Source of the DNA: Pontibacter kalidii
GTDB lineage: Bacteria; Bacteroidota; Bacteroidia; Cytophagales; Hymenobacteraceae
Assembly: GCF_026278245.1 (NCBI RefSeq)
Contig: NZ_CP111079.1
Location: forward strand, 1,924,501-1,988,500
Reading direction: 5' to 3'
DNA length: 64,000 bases
Shown here: one piece after another, positions 55,827 through 64,000 of the stretch
Layout of the letters: each line of letters begins with the position of its first letter
Numbering within the stretch: the stretch's first letter is position 1
Notes under the pieces: model-generated
What the model was told of the DNA's origin: nothing
The model's input: the letters and a program-made list of their open reading frames with translations, nothing else
Databases searched by the model: none
Made by a program: the position numbers and the translations under genes

Positions 55827-57602
55827 ATGCGAGAAGCTACATCTGAGGAGAAGGCAACGTCGCCAGACGATGAGTTTCACCTGCCCGGGCTCTCTACCTT
55901 GCGCGATGCGGTGCAAAATGCTTCCAGGAAAGTACCGCCACGCAACAAACTCCAGCAGGATGGCATAGCCGGGTTGACTACCGCCGTCAGCAGTCTGCCC
56001 GATGGCATGGCGAATGGCCTGCTGGCCGGTGTTAACCCCATCTATGGGCTTTATGCCTGTATAGCAGGGCCCGTGGTAGGGGGGCTTCTTTCGAGCTCCC
56101 AAGTGATGATGATAACCGCTACGAGCGCTTCGGCCATCATGGCGGGCCAGACCATGAGCACCTTGCCAGCGGAAGAGCGGTCGCAGGTATTTTTTCTGCT
56201 GGTGGTGCTCATTGGGGTTTTTCAGGCTGTGATGGGGCTGCTAGGTATGGGACGTTTAACCCGGTTTGTTTCCTTTTCCGTCATGACTGGTTTCCTAACC
56301 GGAATTTCGGTGCTATTGGTCATGAGCCAACTCCCGACTGCCACCGGTTACGAAGCGGAAGGGAGCAACAAAATTGTCCAGACATTTAATTTGCTTAGAA
56401 ATATCACGGAAGTGCATTTGCCATCCACAGCGATGGCTGTATCAACCATTCTGCTCGCCATTATCCTGCAAAAAACACCGCTTAAAAAATTCTTTGCCTT
56501 GATTGCCATCGCCATCCCGTCGCTGATCGTTTTCATAGCAGGGTTGGAGGGTGTAAAAGTAGTGCAGGATGTGGGGGACATTACCGGCGGCTTCCCCAGC
56601 CCTGTCGTGCCACCTTTTTCATCTATCAGTATTGATATCATCACCGGGGCCTTGGCGGTAGCCATCGTCATTCTCATTCAAGGGGCCGGCGTAAGCCAGA
56701 ACGTGCCAAACAAGAACGGGGGGAGCCCAAGCACCTCCCGGGATTTTATAGCGCAGGGGGCGGCCAATATTGCCAGCGGCTTCTTCCAGGGGCTGCCGGT
56801 AGGTGGGTCGCTGGGCACCACGGCCGTTAATGTGCTGGCCAGGGCACAAACCAGGTGGTCCGTTATTTTTTCTGGCCTGGCGATGACCTTGATCGTTGTG
56901 GTCTTTTTAGGCATAGTGGCGCATACGATCATGCCTTCCCTGGGGGCCATGCTCATACTGGCTGGTATCCGGAGCATCAAGCTTTCCGACATTGTTTCTA
57001 CTTGGAACTCCGGCTGGAAGTCATGGCCATCGCTGCTGGCAGGGGGCGTTACCTTTGGGGCGACACTGATATTGCCTATCCCAACTGCGGTAGGCATTGG
57101 CGTGCTCCTTTCCGCTTTCCTGTTTGTGACACGCTCCTCCACTGAAATAACGCTGGTGGAGCTTAGAAAGCGGGAGGATGGAAAGATAGAGGAACACAAG
57201 CCACCGAAGACGTTAAAAGGGAATCAAGTAACGGTACTCAATGTGTACGGCAACCTGTTCTTTGCAGGCGCCAAAACATTTGAGCGTTTGCTACCGAAAC
57301 CCGGAGATATCGAAAACCCCGTGGTGGTTCTGCGCCTTAGAGGCCGAACACATTTGGGAGCCACCCTTGTATCTGTTCTGGCAGACTACTCTTCCTTGTT
57401 GAAAGACGTAAACGGCAAGCTGTACCTGACGGGGGTGAGCGATCAGGTGTACAGGGAAGTGGAAAATTCTCACAAACTGCGCATAAACGGGCCGGTGAAA
57501 GCTTTTAAGGTTAAACCTGAACTCGGCCTCTCCACGCATCATGCGGTGGTGGATGCGGAAGCCTGGCTCCTAGAGGACGAAGCGGAACCTGCCAGGCAGT
57601 GA
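55827..57602 (+). CDS. SulP-family anion permease with STAS domain
   Basis: 591 residues. After a ~45-residue cytosolic start, about 10-14 membrane helices with the SulP patterns DGIAGLTTAVSSLPDGMANGLLAGVNPIYGLYA and GSLGTTAVNVLARAQTRWS. The last ~120 residues (VTVLNVYGNLFFAGAKTFERLL, VVVLRLRGRTHLGATLVSVLADY) form the cytosolic STAS domain. Members carry sulfate, bicarbonate or other anions. Three bases after the sulfatase stop. It may export or import the sulfate released, but the direction is not known. Confidence 0.9.
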   Translation: MREATSEEKATSPDDEFHLPGLSTLRDAVQNASRKVPPRNKLQQDGIAGLTTAVSSLPDGMANGLLAGVNPIYGLYACIAGPVVGGLLSSSQVMMITATSASAIMAGQTMSTLPAEERSQVFFLLVVLIGVFQAVMGLLGMGRLTRFVSFSVMTGFLTGISVLLVMSQLPTATGYEAEGSNKIVQTFNLLRNITEVHLPSTAMAVSTILLAIILQKTPLKKFFALIAIAIPSLIVFIAGLEGVKVVQDVGDITGGFPSPVVPPFSSISIDIITGALAVAIVILIQGAGVSQNVPNKNGGSPSTSRDFIAQGAANIASGFFQGLPVGGSLGTTAVNVLARAQTRWSVIFSGLAMTLIVVVFLGIVAHTIMPSLGAMLILAGIRSIKLSDIVSTWNSGWKSWPSLLAGGVTFGATLILPIPTAVGIGVLLSAFLFVTRSSTEITLVELRKREDGKIEEHKPPKTLKGNQVTVLNVYGNLFFAGAKTFERLLPKPGDIENPVVVLRLRGRTHLGATLVSVLADYSSLLKDVNGKLYLTGVSDQVYREVENSHKLRINGPVKAFKVKPELGLSTHHAVVDAEAWLLEDEAEPARQ

Positions 57603-58042
57603 TTACCCTCGCCAGGATTAAACATAAATAAAACATTAGATAATTTATATTTATCACACCTAGGCACTCTTGCAAGGTCCACTTGATTTTACTGGTGCTC
57701 CTTATGCTAAAAACAACACGCAGGCTTCCAGGCTTGCCTTCAGCAACTAACAGCTTCTGCTGATGCAAGGGGCTAATTTGGGGCTCTTACGTAGGATTAT
57801 ACAAAAATCATCCTCATATTTGAGCCATAATTTTAAACATGAAACCACTTCTCTATAACATCTCTCCTCCGCGCCTTATTTTACCTGCACAGTAGCCTGA
57901 ATCGCTACGTCTAGCTGTTTCTCTCTTGGCAAAAACTTCTTTTCTCCCTTTTGAGCGGCTAGTCCTGTTGCTCAGGTTGTTGTGCCTGTTCATCAAGCGG
58001 GGCTCCACCTTGAATTCTGTGGTAGTAAGAACATCCGAAATA
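57603..58042. other. Intergenic region without recognised features
   Basis: 440 bases between the SulP gene and the EamA gene. Low-GC stretches at 57630-57660 and 57800-57860. An open frame from 57926 extends the EamA gene upstream but lacks family sequence. No terminator hairpin is obvious. Confidence 0.5.
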
Positions 58043-58900
58043 ATGCATCATCTTTCAAATAGAAAATTCATCATTCCTGCCATACCGGCGGTCCTGTTGG
58101 CAATGATTAGTGTGCAGGGCGGGGCTTCCATTGCCAAGCACCTTTTCCCTGTGTTAGGCGCAAGTGGCACGGCCTCGCTGCGGATCTGCTTTGCAGCCCT
58201 CATCTTACTGGTCGTCTTCCGGCCCAATCTGCGTGCGCTAAACACGAAGCAATGGCTATACAGCCTGGCGTACGGCACCTGCCTGGGAGCCATGAACTTG
58301 GTGTTCTACTTTGCCATCAAGCGTATACCGCTTGGCCTGGGCGTCACGCTTGAATTCACCGGCCCCCTTGTCTTAGCGCTGCTGGGCTCCAGAAGGCTGC
58401 TTGATCTGCTTTGGGTGCTGCTGGCCTGTTTGGGAATAGTATTGATTGCCCCCTGGCAGAATAACAATGTAGACCTGCTGGGTACCGCGCTGGCAGTAGG
58501 GGCGGGAGCCTTGTGGGCAGGCTACATCGTGTTGGGCGGAAAGCTATCCAGGATTATGAAAGGCGGCGATGCGGTAGCTGTAGGAATGCTTTTTGCCGCT
58601 GCCTTTGTCGTGCCATTCGGGGCTTTGAGCGGTGATCTGGCGGCAGTAAATGGTCCCCTGCTGTTAATAGGGGTTGCCGTAGCCCTCCTAACAAGTGCCC
58701 TTCCGTATACCCTAGAGATGGGTGCCTTACGGCAACTTTCCCCCAAACACTTCGGCATTCTGATGAGCCTGCACCCAGCCTTTGCCGCACTCTCTGGTTT
58801 GCTCTTCCTGGAGGAGTACCTAAGCCTGACACAATGGGTTTCGGTCTTCTGCGTGATCACGGCAAGTGCGGGAGCTACTTATTTTACCAAGAAGGCCTGA
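58043..58900 (+). CDS. EamA-family exporter (RhtA-like)
   Basis: 285 residues from the ATG at 58043, which starts at the first membrane helix (KFIIPAIPAVLLAMISVQGG). About ten helices. ATSLRICFAAL-type motif GTASLRICFAALILLVVF, VFYFAIKRIPLGLGVTLEFTGPLVLALL and HPAFAALSGLLFLEE are typical of EamA/RhtA transporters of threonine and homoserine. The substrate is inferred only from family. Confidence 0.82.
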   Translation: MHHLSNRKFIIPAIPAVLLAMISVQGGASIAKHLFPVLGASGTASLRICFAALILLVVFRPNLRALNTKQWLYSLAYGTCLGAMNLVFYFAIKRIPLGLGVTLEFTGPLVLALLGSRRLLDLLWVLLACLGIVLIAPWQNNNVDLLGTALAVGAGALWAGYIVLGGKLSRIMKGGDAVAVGMLFAAAFVVPFGALSGDLAAVNGPLLLIGVAVALLTSALPYTLEMGALRQLSPKHFGILMSLHPAFAALSGLLFLEEYLSLTQWVSVFCVITASAGATYFTKKA

Positions 58901-59144
58901 TAAACGGAGCCTGGCCGGCTCTTGCTGATTATTCCGGAAGTATCCATCCTTATAGATGGAGGATTCCCATCCTGTTGGGCAGCAAGTATAACTGAAACCA
59001 AGAGGCTCAAAAGGCTGTAGGATTAGCGGCTGCTTACAGGCATAGCCAGGTTAAAATTGCAGGAGGCACGGCTAAGGAAGTATGTGTATCAAGAAATTCG
59101 CAGGAGGAAAATTCCGGAAAGGGGTGTCCGATACGACAGGCATG

Positions 59145-59501
59145 TTACCCTTCGGCTTTCTCTATACGTATCTGATCGGTATCCACTTGCACATGCAGCA
59201 GAAGCTGTCCCGGCTGTGTTGCCTCAATCCTGATGCCATAGAGTGACAAAGGTACAAAGGCCCTGATCTTAGCCTCCTGCGCAGCCAGTTCTTTAAGTAG
59301 TGCCTGCGACTCTGCAGTGTTTCTGTCGGCGCTTTCTTTGTTCTCAGCAAAGCGCCTCAGCGAATCAAAGTCCGCCTGCTGCTCCTCAGCCTGGGTAGCC
59401 TCCAGAGCCTGCGCCTTTCTGCGGATGTCATAAGTTGCTTTTATCCTCTCCCTAAGCTCTAAAACTCTGCTAAGGCAATAATAAAACTGCTCCTGTGTCA
59501 T
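59145..59501 (-). CDS. Hypothetical protein with coiled coil
   Basis: 118 residues. A helical, charged N-terminal ~80 residues (LELRERIKATYDIRRKAQALEATQAEEQQ) and a short beta C-terminus (GIRIEATQPGQLLLHVQV). No family recognised. The codon use is normal and it is followed by no clear terminator. It sits beside the frameshifted 59513-59934 gene, 11 bases away, on the same strand. Confidence 0.5.
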   Translation of the reverse strand: MTQEQFYYCLSRVLELRERIKATYDIRRKAQALEATQAEEQQADFDSLRRFAENKESADRNTAESQALLKELAAQEAKIRAFVPLSLYGIRIEATQPGQLLLHVQVDTDQIRIEKAEG

Positions 59502-59512
59502 TGGTAGAAAAA

Positions 59513-59934
59513 TTAAGGTAAGTTATACATGATGGGGCTGTAATGGTGAACCAGGTCCTCAAAGGTGATCAGCCACACGCGCTGCACCAGTGTGGTTCTT
59601 ATTTCACCCACTACAACCGAGGCAACCAGGGACCAGGTAATGCTTTTCCACTGCTTCCTCTTTCTCGAATATAGCAGAGTAGAAACGGCACCCTCCCTCC
59701 CTCTTGGCTGTGCAGTTGTATGGAGCTGCCACAAATAACCCCGTCATTCGGCAACTGCCTGGCTGTGCTGCTAGAGAAGGAGATCCGGTAAATGTCATTC
59801 TGCGGTGATCGCCTCTTAATCAGCACCAGATCCTCATTGCTTTTGAACTCATTCCATTCCGCTGGGCTGTGCTCCCCCCTAAAAGCTGTGTATGGTAAAC
59901 TGAACAGTCGCTGTAGGTATTTGTCATTTTTCAT
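59513..59934 (-). pseudogene. Short gene with apparent frameshifts at a GGGA repeat
   Basis: The frame starting at 59934 (MKNDKYLQRLFSLPYTAFRG) is coding-like up to LHSQEGG, near 59700. There a GGGA unit is repeated about three times. With one unit fewer, the frame would continue CRFYSAIFEKEEAVEKHYLVPG in register, and a further shift at about 59630 would reach the third frame, EIRTTLVQRVWLITFEDL to a stop at 59513. It could be a decayed gene, a phase-variable gene, or two sequencing errors. The protein family is not known to me. Confidence 0.4.
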
Positions 59935-60250
59935 GGTCGAAGTTTAACAGCGGGGGCAGACAGCTCTGGCTGGGCGGTTTAGGTCATTGGGCTGGCTATG
60001 GGTTTGTGTAGCCCTATAACAAAGCACGAGCAGTGTTAGTTTAGATATCCACGGGTTCATTACAGAAAGCAGGAGAATATGTCCCTACCCTGCTCCAAAT
60101 AGGAAAGAAATGCGGCCACAGGATGTGCCTTGGGACAGGCAGGCAGGCCCTTTTCAATTATAAACATCTTATTATCAACCATTTCTAGCTAACACGCTTG
60201 TGTAGCCGTATACCTAAGAAGGATAATAGAATACACCTTTTCCTGCCACT
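59935..60250. other. Intergenic region before the small secreted gene
   Basis: 316 bases. No strong hairpin, repeat or promoter match is seen; only AT-rich sequence near 60150-60240. Confidence 0.4.
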
Positions 60251-60622
60251 ATGAAGACCAGAACCTTATTACTCACGCTGCTTACCGGACTGCTGACTAT
60301 AGCCTCCACTTTTACCTTCGCCCAGACGACACAAGCCACTCAGGAAAACAAAACCGAGAAGCAGGAAGCAAAAGAGCAGGAAAAAGCAGCTAAACAGCGC
60401 CTGGATGACACCTCAGACTTAAGAAAAAAAACTAAAGCTGATGCCCGGGTTGCCAAGTCAAATGCAAAGGAAGCGAAACGCATTGACAAGGAAGCTGCCT
60501 ATGCGGCTAAACAAGCGAAACGCGCCGACAGAATGGAAGCAAAGGCACAACGGAACCGTGCGGAAGCCGACAAGCAGGCTAAGAAAGCAGCCAAGGCAAC
60601 ACGCAAGGCAGACAACAACTAA
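60251..60622 (+). CDS. Small secreted Lys/Ala-rich coiled-coil protein
   Basis: 123 residues. A signal peptide (MKTRTLLLTLLTGLLTIASTFTFA) precedes a mature part of almost pure Ala, Lys, Glu, Arg and Asp in heptad-like order (KADARVAKSNAKEAKRIDKEAA). Strongly basic and helical. Possibly a DNA- or envelope-associated protein; function unknown. The next small gene starts 24 bases later. Confidence 0.65.
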   Translation: MKTRTLLLTLLTGLLTIASTFTFAQTTQATQENKTEKQEAKEQEKAAKQRLDDTSDLRKKTKADARVAKSNAKEAKRIDKEAAYAAKQAKRADRMEAKAQRNRAEADKQAKKAAKATRKADNN

Positions 60623-60645
60623 TGCACGCTTATTCCAACTCTGCA

Positions 60646-60828
60646 ATGAAAAATAAATATCCCGTGGGATCTATCGTGTATGCCAAAGTTAACCCTGGCC
60701 TTAGGCTGGCGGTGAGGCGCTACGTAAAGCGCGTCTATTACTGCACCAACCTGGCGCATCCCCTGGAAAAGGAGCTTGTATACTTCGAGCGTGAGCTTAT
60801 GGACGACAGGGCTGCAGCAGGCTGTTAA
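60646..60828 (+). CDS. Small conserved Bacteroidota protein
   Basis: 60 residues from the ATG at 60646. Compact, with YPVGSIVYAKVNPGLRLAVRRYVKRVYYC and KELVYFERELMD, which I recall as a short protein found widely in Hymenobacteraceae but without known role. No signal peptide. A perfect 15-base hairpin follows at 60958. Confidence 0.65.
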   Translation: MKNKYPVGSIVYAKVNPGLRLAVRRYVKRVYYCTNLAHPLEKELVYFERELMDDRAAAGC

Positions 60829-61220
60829 CTAAACAAGTATAACCCGCTTTTAAAACAAGAGTGTATCTGATTGCGTTCTAGTGCGCTGATTTATAATCAT
60901 TACCCAGTAGCTTCGGGAAGAACAGCATAATTTATAAACCAGATAATTGTAATTGGCAGCGTGCGATCATTCTTTTGAAAAGGAATGATCGCACGCTATC
61001 TATATACACCTGCCATTTCACCAGAAGGGCTAACCAGAATCAAGAGAAGTCCAATCCCATTCCTAAAGTTGCGCTAGTTAAGCGTTCATCCCAGGGACTT
61101 ACATGACCATAGTCCTACTAATAGGTAGAATTCATACTTGTAGGCCAGGAAGCTCTCTGCCCTGCAACTTCATCTTCCGTCTCACACATTCCAAAGGACG
61201 CGGCAGAGTCCTGCTTGTTT
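60829..61220. other. Intergenic region with terminator
   Basis: 392 bases. An AAGTATAA word at about 60835, the terminator at 60958-60997, and otherwise no clear signal. Confidence 0.5.
60958..60997 (+). terminator. Perfect 15-base hairpin terminator
   Basis: AGCGTGCGATCATTC and GAATGATCGCACGCT with a 10-base loop, 129 bases after the small gene stop. Confidence 0.75.
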
Positions 61221-61727
61221 TTAATGCGTCTCCAGGTATGCTGAAGTATAGGGATGTTCCTTGGCAACACCTTCACTCATGATGTGCAGAACCGTCCATC
61301 CCCTCTCCTTTAAATAATCTGAGATGATGGCGCGATGGCACCGCCACCACACCGCCTCGGAGCACATGTAAGCCGCTCGCTGCTGACTGGCCAGCGCCGT
61401 CAGTTTCGCTATCCCGTCCGCGAACTCCATCGTTTCCGAGTAGTCGGCATAGCCCCGGAAAGACGCGCTTCTCCAGGCCATATTGGCGGAGTCTGGCCTC
61501 GGCTTTCTGCGGCCGCCTAACTCCACCGCCGGCACATACCTGATGCCCGCCTCCGGCAGGTATACTTCCAGCGCCTCTGCACTGAAGTGAGGGTACTTTC
61601 TGGAGCCGGGATACCGACGCACATCTACCAGCACCTCTATCCGGAAGGATTGCAGCGCCGCCACAAATTCCTCCGCGCTTCGGGTAGAGTGGCCAAAGGT
61701 CCAGATGGTGTTTTTAGCTTGCGTCAT
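61221..61727 (-). CDS. DUF488 domain protein
   Basis: 168 residues. TFGHSTRSAEEFVAAL, VDVRRYPGSRKYPHFS and AAYMCSEAVWWRCHRAIISDYL are DUF488 hallmarks, including the conserved Cys and CHR motif. Family members are of unknown function; some occur near nucleotide or stress genes. Cytoplasmic. Single gene. Confidence 0.88.
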   Translation of the reverse strand: MTQAKNTIWTFGHSTRSAEEFVAALQSFRIEVLVDVRRYPGSRKYPHFSAEALEVYLPEAGIRYVPAVELGGRRKPRPDSANMAWRSASFRGYADYSETMEFADGIAKLTALASQQRAAYMCSEAVWWRCHRAIISDYLKERGWTVLHIMSEGVAKEHPYTSAYLETH

Positions 61728-61898
61728 TCTTGTTACCTATCCGGCTGTGGCTGCTTTTAGTGGTGTAAATAGGAAAGGGTAGCCTCTTGTGAAGTGCCAA
61801 GTGTAGCCTGCCTCCGAGCCCTTCGAAGTATGATCACCGGCTTTGAATTCATACTATACAGGTGCGTTAGATTACCTCTAAAACGTAGGCCATAGGCT

Positions 61899-62633
61899 TT
61901 ACCGGGCAGGTTTAGAGACAGCGAGCGTGAGCAGGAAGACAGACTCCTCGAGGGCAAACACGCTGTGCGGAATGCCCGCATGAAGTGCCAGCATCTGGCC
62001 CTCTCCTATCTCAACCGTCTGCTGCTCCGTCGCAAACCGAATCCTCCCCTCCAGCACCTGCACAGTAATGATGCCGGGAGCGGTATGGGTCTTCATCTCC
62101 GCACCCTGGTGCAGGCCAACTAACACGAGGCGCATGCCATTCGTCTTGAAGATCGTAATAGCATTGCGGTCGCTGTTCTGCCAGGCCTGCTCCTCCTTAA
62201 TCTGCCTCCTGAACGAAGTGAGGTCCATATCTACCAGCGGCGCGTCCAGCGGGCGATCCCCTTCCGGGCGTTGCGGCGTGGCCTCATTCGACTTCTCCAC
62301 TGGCAGGGCAGTATCTGTGGAGCCTGAAGCCGCTTTTTGCTGCAGCGCCTGTATCAGTTCACTGGTTGCCCCTTCGCTGTAGATCCCGTACCCGTCCACC
62401 AGCGTGCCCTTCACGTTATGTTTTGTGGAAGAGATGGCATACACCACGGCTTCATCACCCGGGTCCGATATACCCTCGAAGCGAAAGTGCCTGTCTACCA
62501 CAAACTCATGGGGGAAGATCCGAAGGGAGTTGCCGTTACAGACCAGGCAGTTAGCTTCCAGGTTGAAATCTACGGTATAGCCTTCCTGCTTGAGCTTGCT
62601 CAAAACTTCTGATACGGTGGTCATGGTGTCCAT
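61899..62633 (-). CDS. Fusion of PRPP-synthetase-like small domain and cupin
   Basis: 244 residues; a start at 62624 (MTTVSEVL) is equally possible. Residues ~4-100 resemble a small Bacteroidota protein often annotated as phosphoribosylpyrophosphate synthetase-like (VSEVLSKLKQEGYTVDFNL, RIFPHEFVVDRHFRFEGISDPGDEAVVYAISS). A ~40-residue linker follows. Residues ~150-240 are a cupin: HTAPGIITVQVLEGRIRF, EIGEGQMLALHAGIPHSVFALEES, with His residues where a metal is usually bound. The N-terminal annotation is doubtful as a function; the fusion is what the sequence shows. Confidence 0.75.
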   Translation of the reverse strand: MDTMTTVSEVLSKLKQEGYTVDFNLEANCLVCNGNSLRIFPHEFVVDRHFRFEGISDPGDEAVVYAISSTKHNVKGTLVDGYGIYSEGATSELIQALQQKAASGSTDTALPVEKSNEATPQRPEGDRPLDAPLVDMDLTSFRRQIKEEQAWQNSDRNAITIFKTNGMRLVLVGLHQGAEMKTHTAPGIITVQVLEGRIRFATEQQTVEIGEGQMLALHAGIPHSVFALEESVFLLTLAVSKPAR

Positions 62634-62915
62634 AGGTGCTGCATTATGTGGTTGTTATTCGCAATAATATAACTCAGTACTCCTTACGTGTAGCGCTCTA
62701 CTCCATGTATATGCTAAACGCTGGCCTAAGGTTATTTTCGGTGATTTATACTTGCCGTAAGCTTGCCGCTTATACTTTTCCTATGCCACTTCACAACCCA
62801 CCCCGGCGCCTGGAGGAGCATCGTCTGTTATACTTATTACCTTTGGATCGGGCTATACTTTTACAGCATTTATGAATCGCGCCCTGGATTTTACTTACTG
62901 TCTGAGAGTCGAATC
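62634..62915. other. Short intergenic region with clustered TATACTT words
   Basis: 282 bases. Four TATACTT words lie between about 62748 and 62860. The open frame on the plus strand here is not convincing. Confidence 0.5.
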
Positions 62916-63815
62916 TTACTCCGCCGTAGGCGCAGGTTTTACAGGCGGGTTTTGCTTGTTTTTCAGTTCTATACCGCTAAGGACACGGCTTACGTGGTTT
63001 GCCCTGGAAATCATATCATAGGTTTCCGTCACCATTCCCTGATCGATCGCCTCTTTAAAGCGCAGCAGTTGTTGAATATAGGCATCGAGTGCTTCGGATA
63101 CATGGCCGGCGTTTTGCCTGAAGATGGGGGCCCACATGGCCGGCGAGCTCTTTGCAAGCCTTACGGTGGAGGCAAATCCGCTCCCTGCCAGGTTAAAGAT
63201 GCTTTTCTCGTCTTTTTCTATCTCCAGTACCGTAAGCCCCAAGGCAAAGGAAGTAATATGGGAAAGGTGCGAGACGAAGGCGAGGTGCCGGTCGTGCGCA
63301 CGTGCGTCCATATGAACGGTTTCCATCTTTAGGCAGGCAAACAACTCTTCTGCTGTTTCTACAGCATGGGCATCGCTGTCTGCGGCGTTGCAGATGATAT
63401 TGACCTTATTATCGAAGAGCCCGTGGTGCGCCGCGCCGGGGCCGGTATTCTCCGTACCTGCAATGGGGTGGCAGGCTACAAACTGCTTCCGGCGGGGATG
63501 TTTCTCCACTGCCTGGCAGATATGTTCCTTCGTGGACCCAACATCCAGTATGATTGTCTTATCGCTGGCAAGTTCTAAAAGACTTAAAAGAATGGCGGGA
63601 GCTACATCCACCGGCGTGGCCAGGATGATCAGGTCACATCCCCGGGCCAGGTCTGACAAACTGCCTTCTTCCTGTAAGATGCCTGCCTGTTTTGCAACCC
63701 GAACATGCTCCGGATTGCTGTCTGTGCCTATTACGCTGCTAGCAAAGCCCCTTTGCCTCAGGTCCAATGCCACGGAGCCTCCAATGAGCCCCAATCCTAC
63801 GATTCCGATTTTCAT
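62916..63815 (-). CDS. tyrA: Prephenate dehydrogenase
   Basis: 299 residues. NAD-binding IGIVGLGLIGGSVAL, GTDSNPEHV, ILATPVDVAP, VGSTKEHI, ACHPIAGTENTG with the catalytic His, and HLAFVSHLSHITSFAL are typical TyrA. It oxidatively decarboxylates prephenate to 4-hydroxyphenylpyruvate for tyrosine. A Pro-rich tail (QNPPVKPAPTAE) follows. No aromatic neighbours are in view. Confidence 0.94.
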   Translation of the reverse strand: MKIGIVGLGLIGGSVALDLRQRGFASSVIGTDSNPEHVRVAKQAGILQEEGSLSDLARGCDLIILATPVDVAPAILLSLLELASDKTIILDVGSTKEHICQAVEKHPRRKQFVACHPIAGTENTGPGAAHHGLFDNKVNIICNAADSDAHAVETAEELFACLKMETVHMDARAHDRHLAFVSHLSHITSFALGLTVLEIEKDEKSIFNLAGSGFASTVRLAKSSPAMWAPIFRQNAGHVSEALDAYIQQLLRFKEAIDQGMVTETYDMISRANHVSRVLSGIELKNKQNPPVKPAPTAE

Positions 63816-63961
63816 TTCTTTTCTGTTTTGATGTTCTATAATGATTTATTCAGCTTAATGCTATAACAACCCTTAGTCAGTGCGCAGGAAGCCGTTATAC
63901 TTTAACTCAGGTGTTCTCTGTTCCTGCTTTTCCTGCTCTTTTTCAATCCTGTTGCTAAACA

Positions 63962-63990
63962 AAAAAGAGTCCGCCGGTTGGGGACTCTTT
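63962..63990 (-). terminator. Terminator of a minus-strand gene beyond the right edge
   Basis: AAAGAGTCC and GGGACTCTTT form the stem; on the minus strand a TTTTTTG tract follows. Its gene starts outside the window. Confidence 0.75.
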
Positions 63991-64000
63991 CTAGGTAATG

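Noticed and set aside
62636..62875. 79-codon open frame on the plus strand
   Set aside because: Made largely of TATACTT words in an intergenic region; no family pattern.

Overview
The window looks like chromosomal DNA of a Bacteroidota member, most likely order Cytophagales, family Hymenobacteraceae (Pontibacter-like). Reasons: gliding genes gldA, gldF, gldG and gldC; a secreted protein with a type IX secretion (T9SS) C-terminal sorting domain; promoters of the Bacteroidota type (TTTG or TTG, 19-21 bases, TAnnTTTG) at the SRP RNA, guaA and tRNA-Glu; and moderate GC content. The genus is an inference from gene content only. There is no phage, no intact insertion sequence and no CRISPR array. 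Layout: 1-9429 is a cell-surface glycan region: the end of a PseG-acetyltransferase fusion, PseI (pseudaminic acid synthesis), a glycosyltransferase-like protein, a LamG protein exported by T9SS, a polysaccharide deacetylase-like protein, a flippase and, on the other strand, a sugar aminotransferase. 9589-21972 is mostly housekeeping: a lipoprotein, ftsE, a transaldolase-like aldolase, SRP RNA, guaA, a periplasmic-binding-fold protein, hemL, dcd, gldC, a secreted nuclease/phosphatase-fold lipoprotein and dnaN. 22080-25535 holds the gliding ABC transporter gldA-gldF-gldG. 25650-39658 holds two short-chain dehydrogenases, an MlaE/MlaF lipid transport pair, a nucleoside transporter, a bifunctional-nuclease-family protein, etfA/etfB, a bacteriophytochrome histidine kinase and pyruvate carboxylase. 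40909-46351 holds a radical SAM protein, an RsiV-like lipoprotein, an FRG-domain protein, a large lipoprotein, a transglutaminase-like membrane protein and tRNA-Glu. 46870-57602 is a sulfatase region with two sulfatase plus formylglycine-generating enzyme (FGE) pairs. The first pair (minus strand, both predicted lipoproteins) is broken by one in-frame stop codon in each gene. The second pair (plus strand, both predicted cytosolic) is intact and sits in a tight operon with a BASS-type transporter and a SulP permease. 58043-63815 holds an EamA exporter, small proteins, a DUF488 protein, a cupin fusion and tyrA. Three observations stand out. First, the octamer AAGTATAA (and its complement) occurs roughly 60 times, and its core heptamer AAGTATA roughly 100 times, in genes, spacers and terminators alike, against about two and eight expected; it is absent from 52152-58982, which marks the intact sulfatase operon as probably acquired. 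Second, two distant intergenic repeats (about 12.34-12.88 kb and, inverted, 40.13-40.65 kb) share a hairpin whose stem sequence differs by several compensating base-pair changes, pointing to a conserved structured RNA or DNA element. Third, the two nonsense mutations in a neighbouring sulfatase and its likely activating enzyme suggest recent joint decay of a functional unit. All counts were made by eye.
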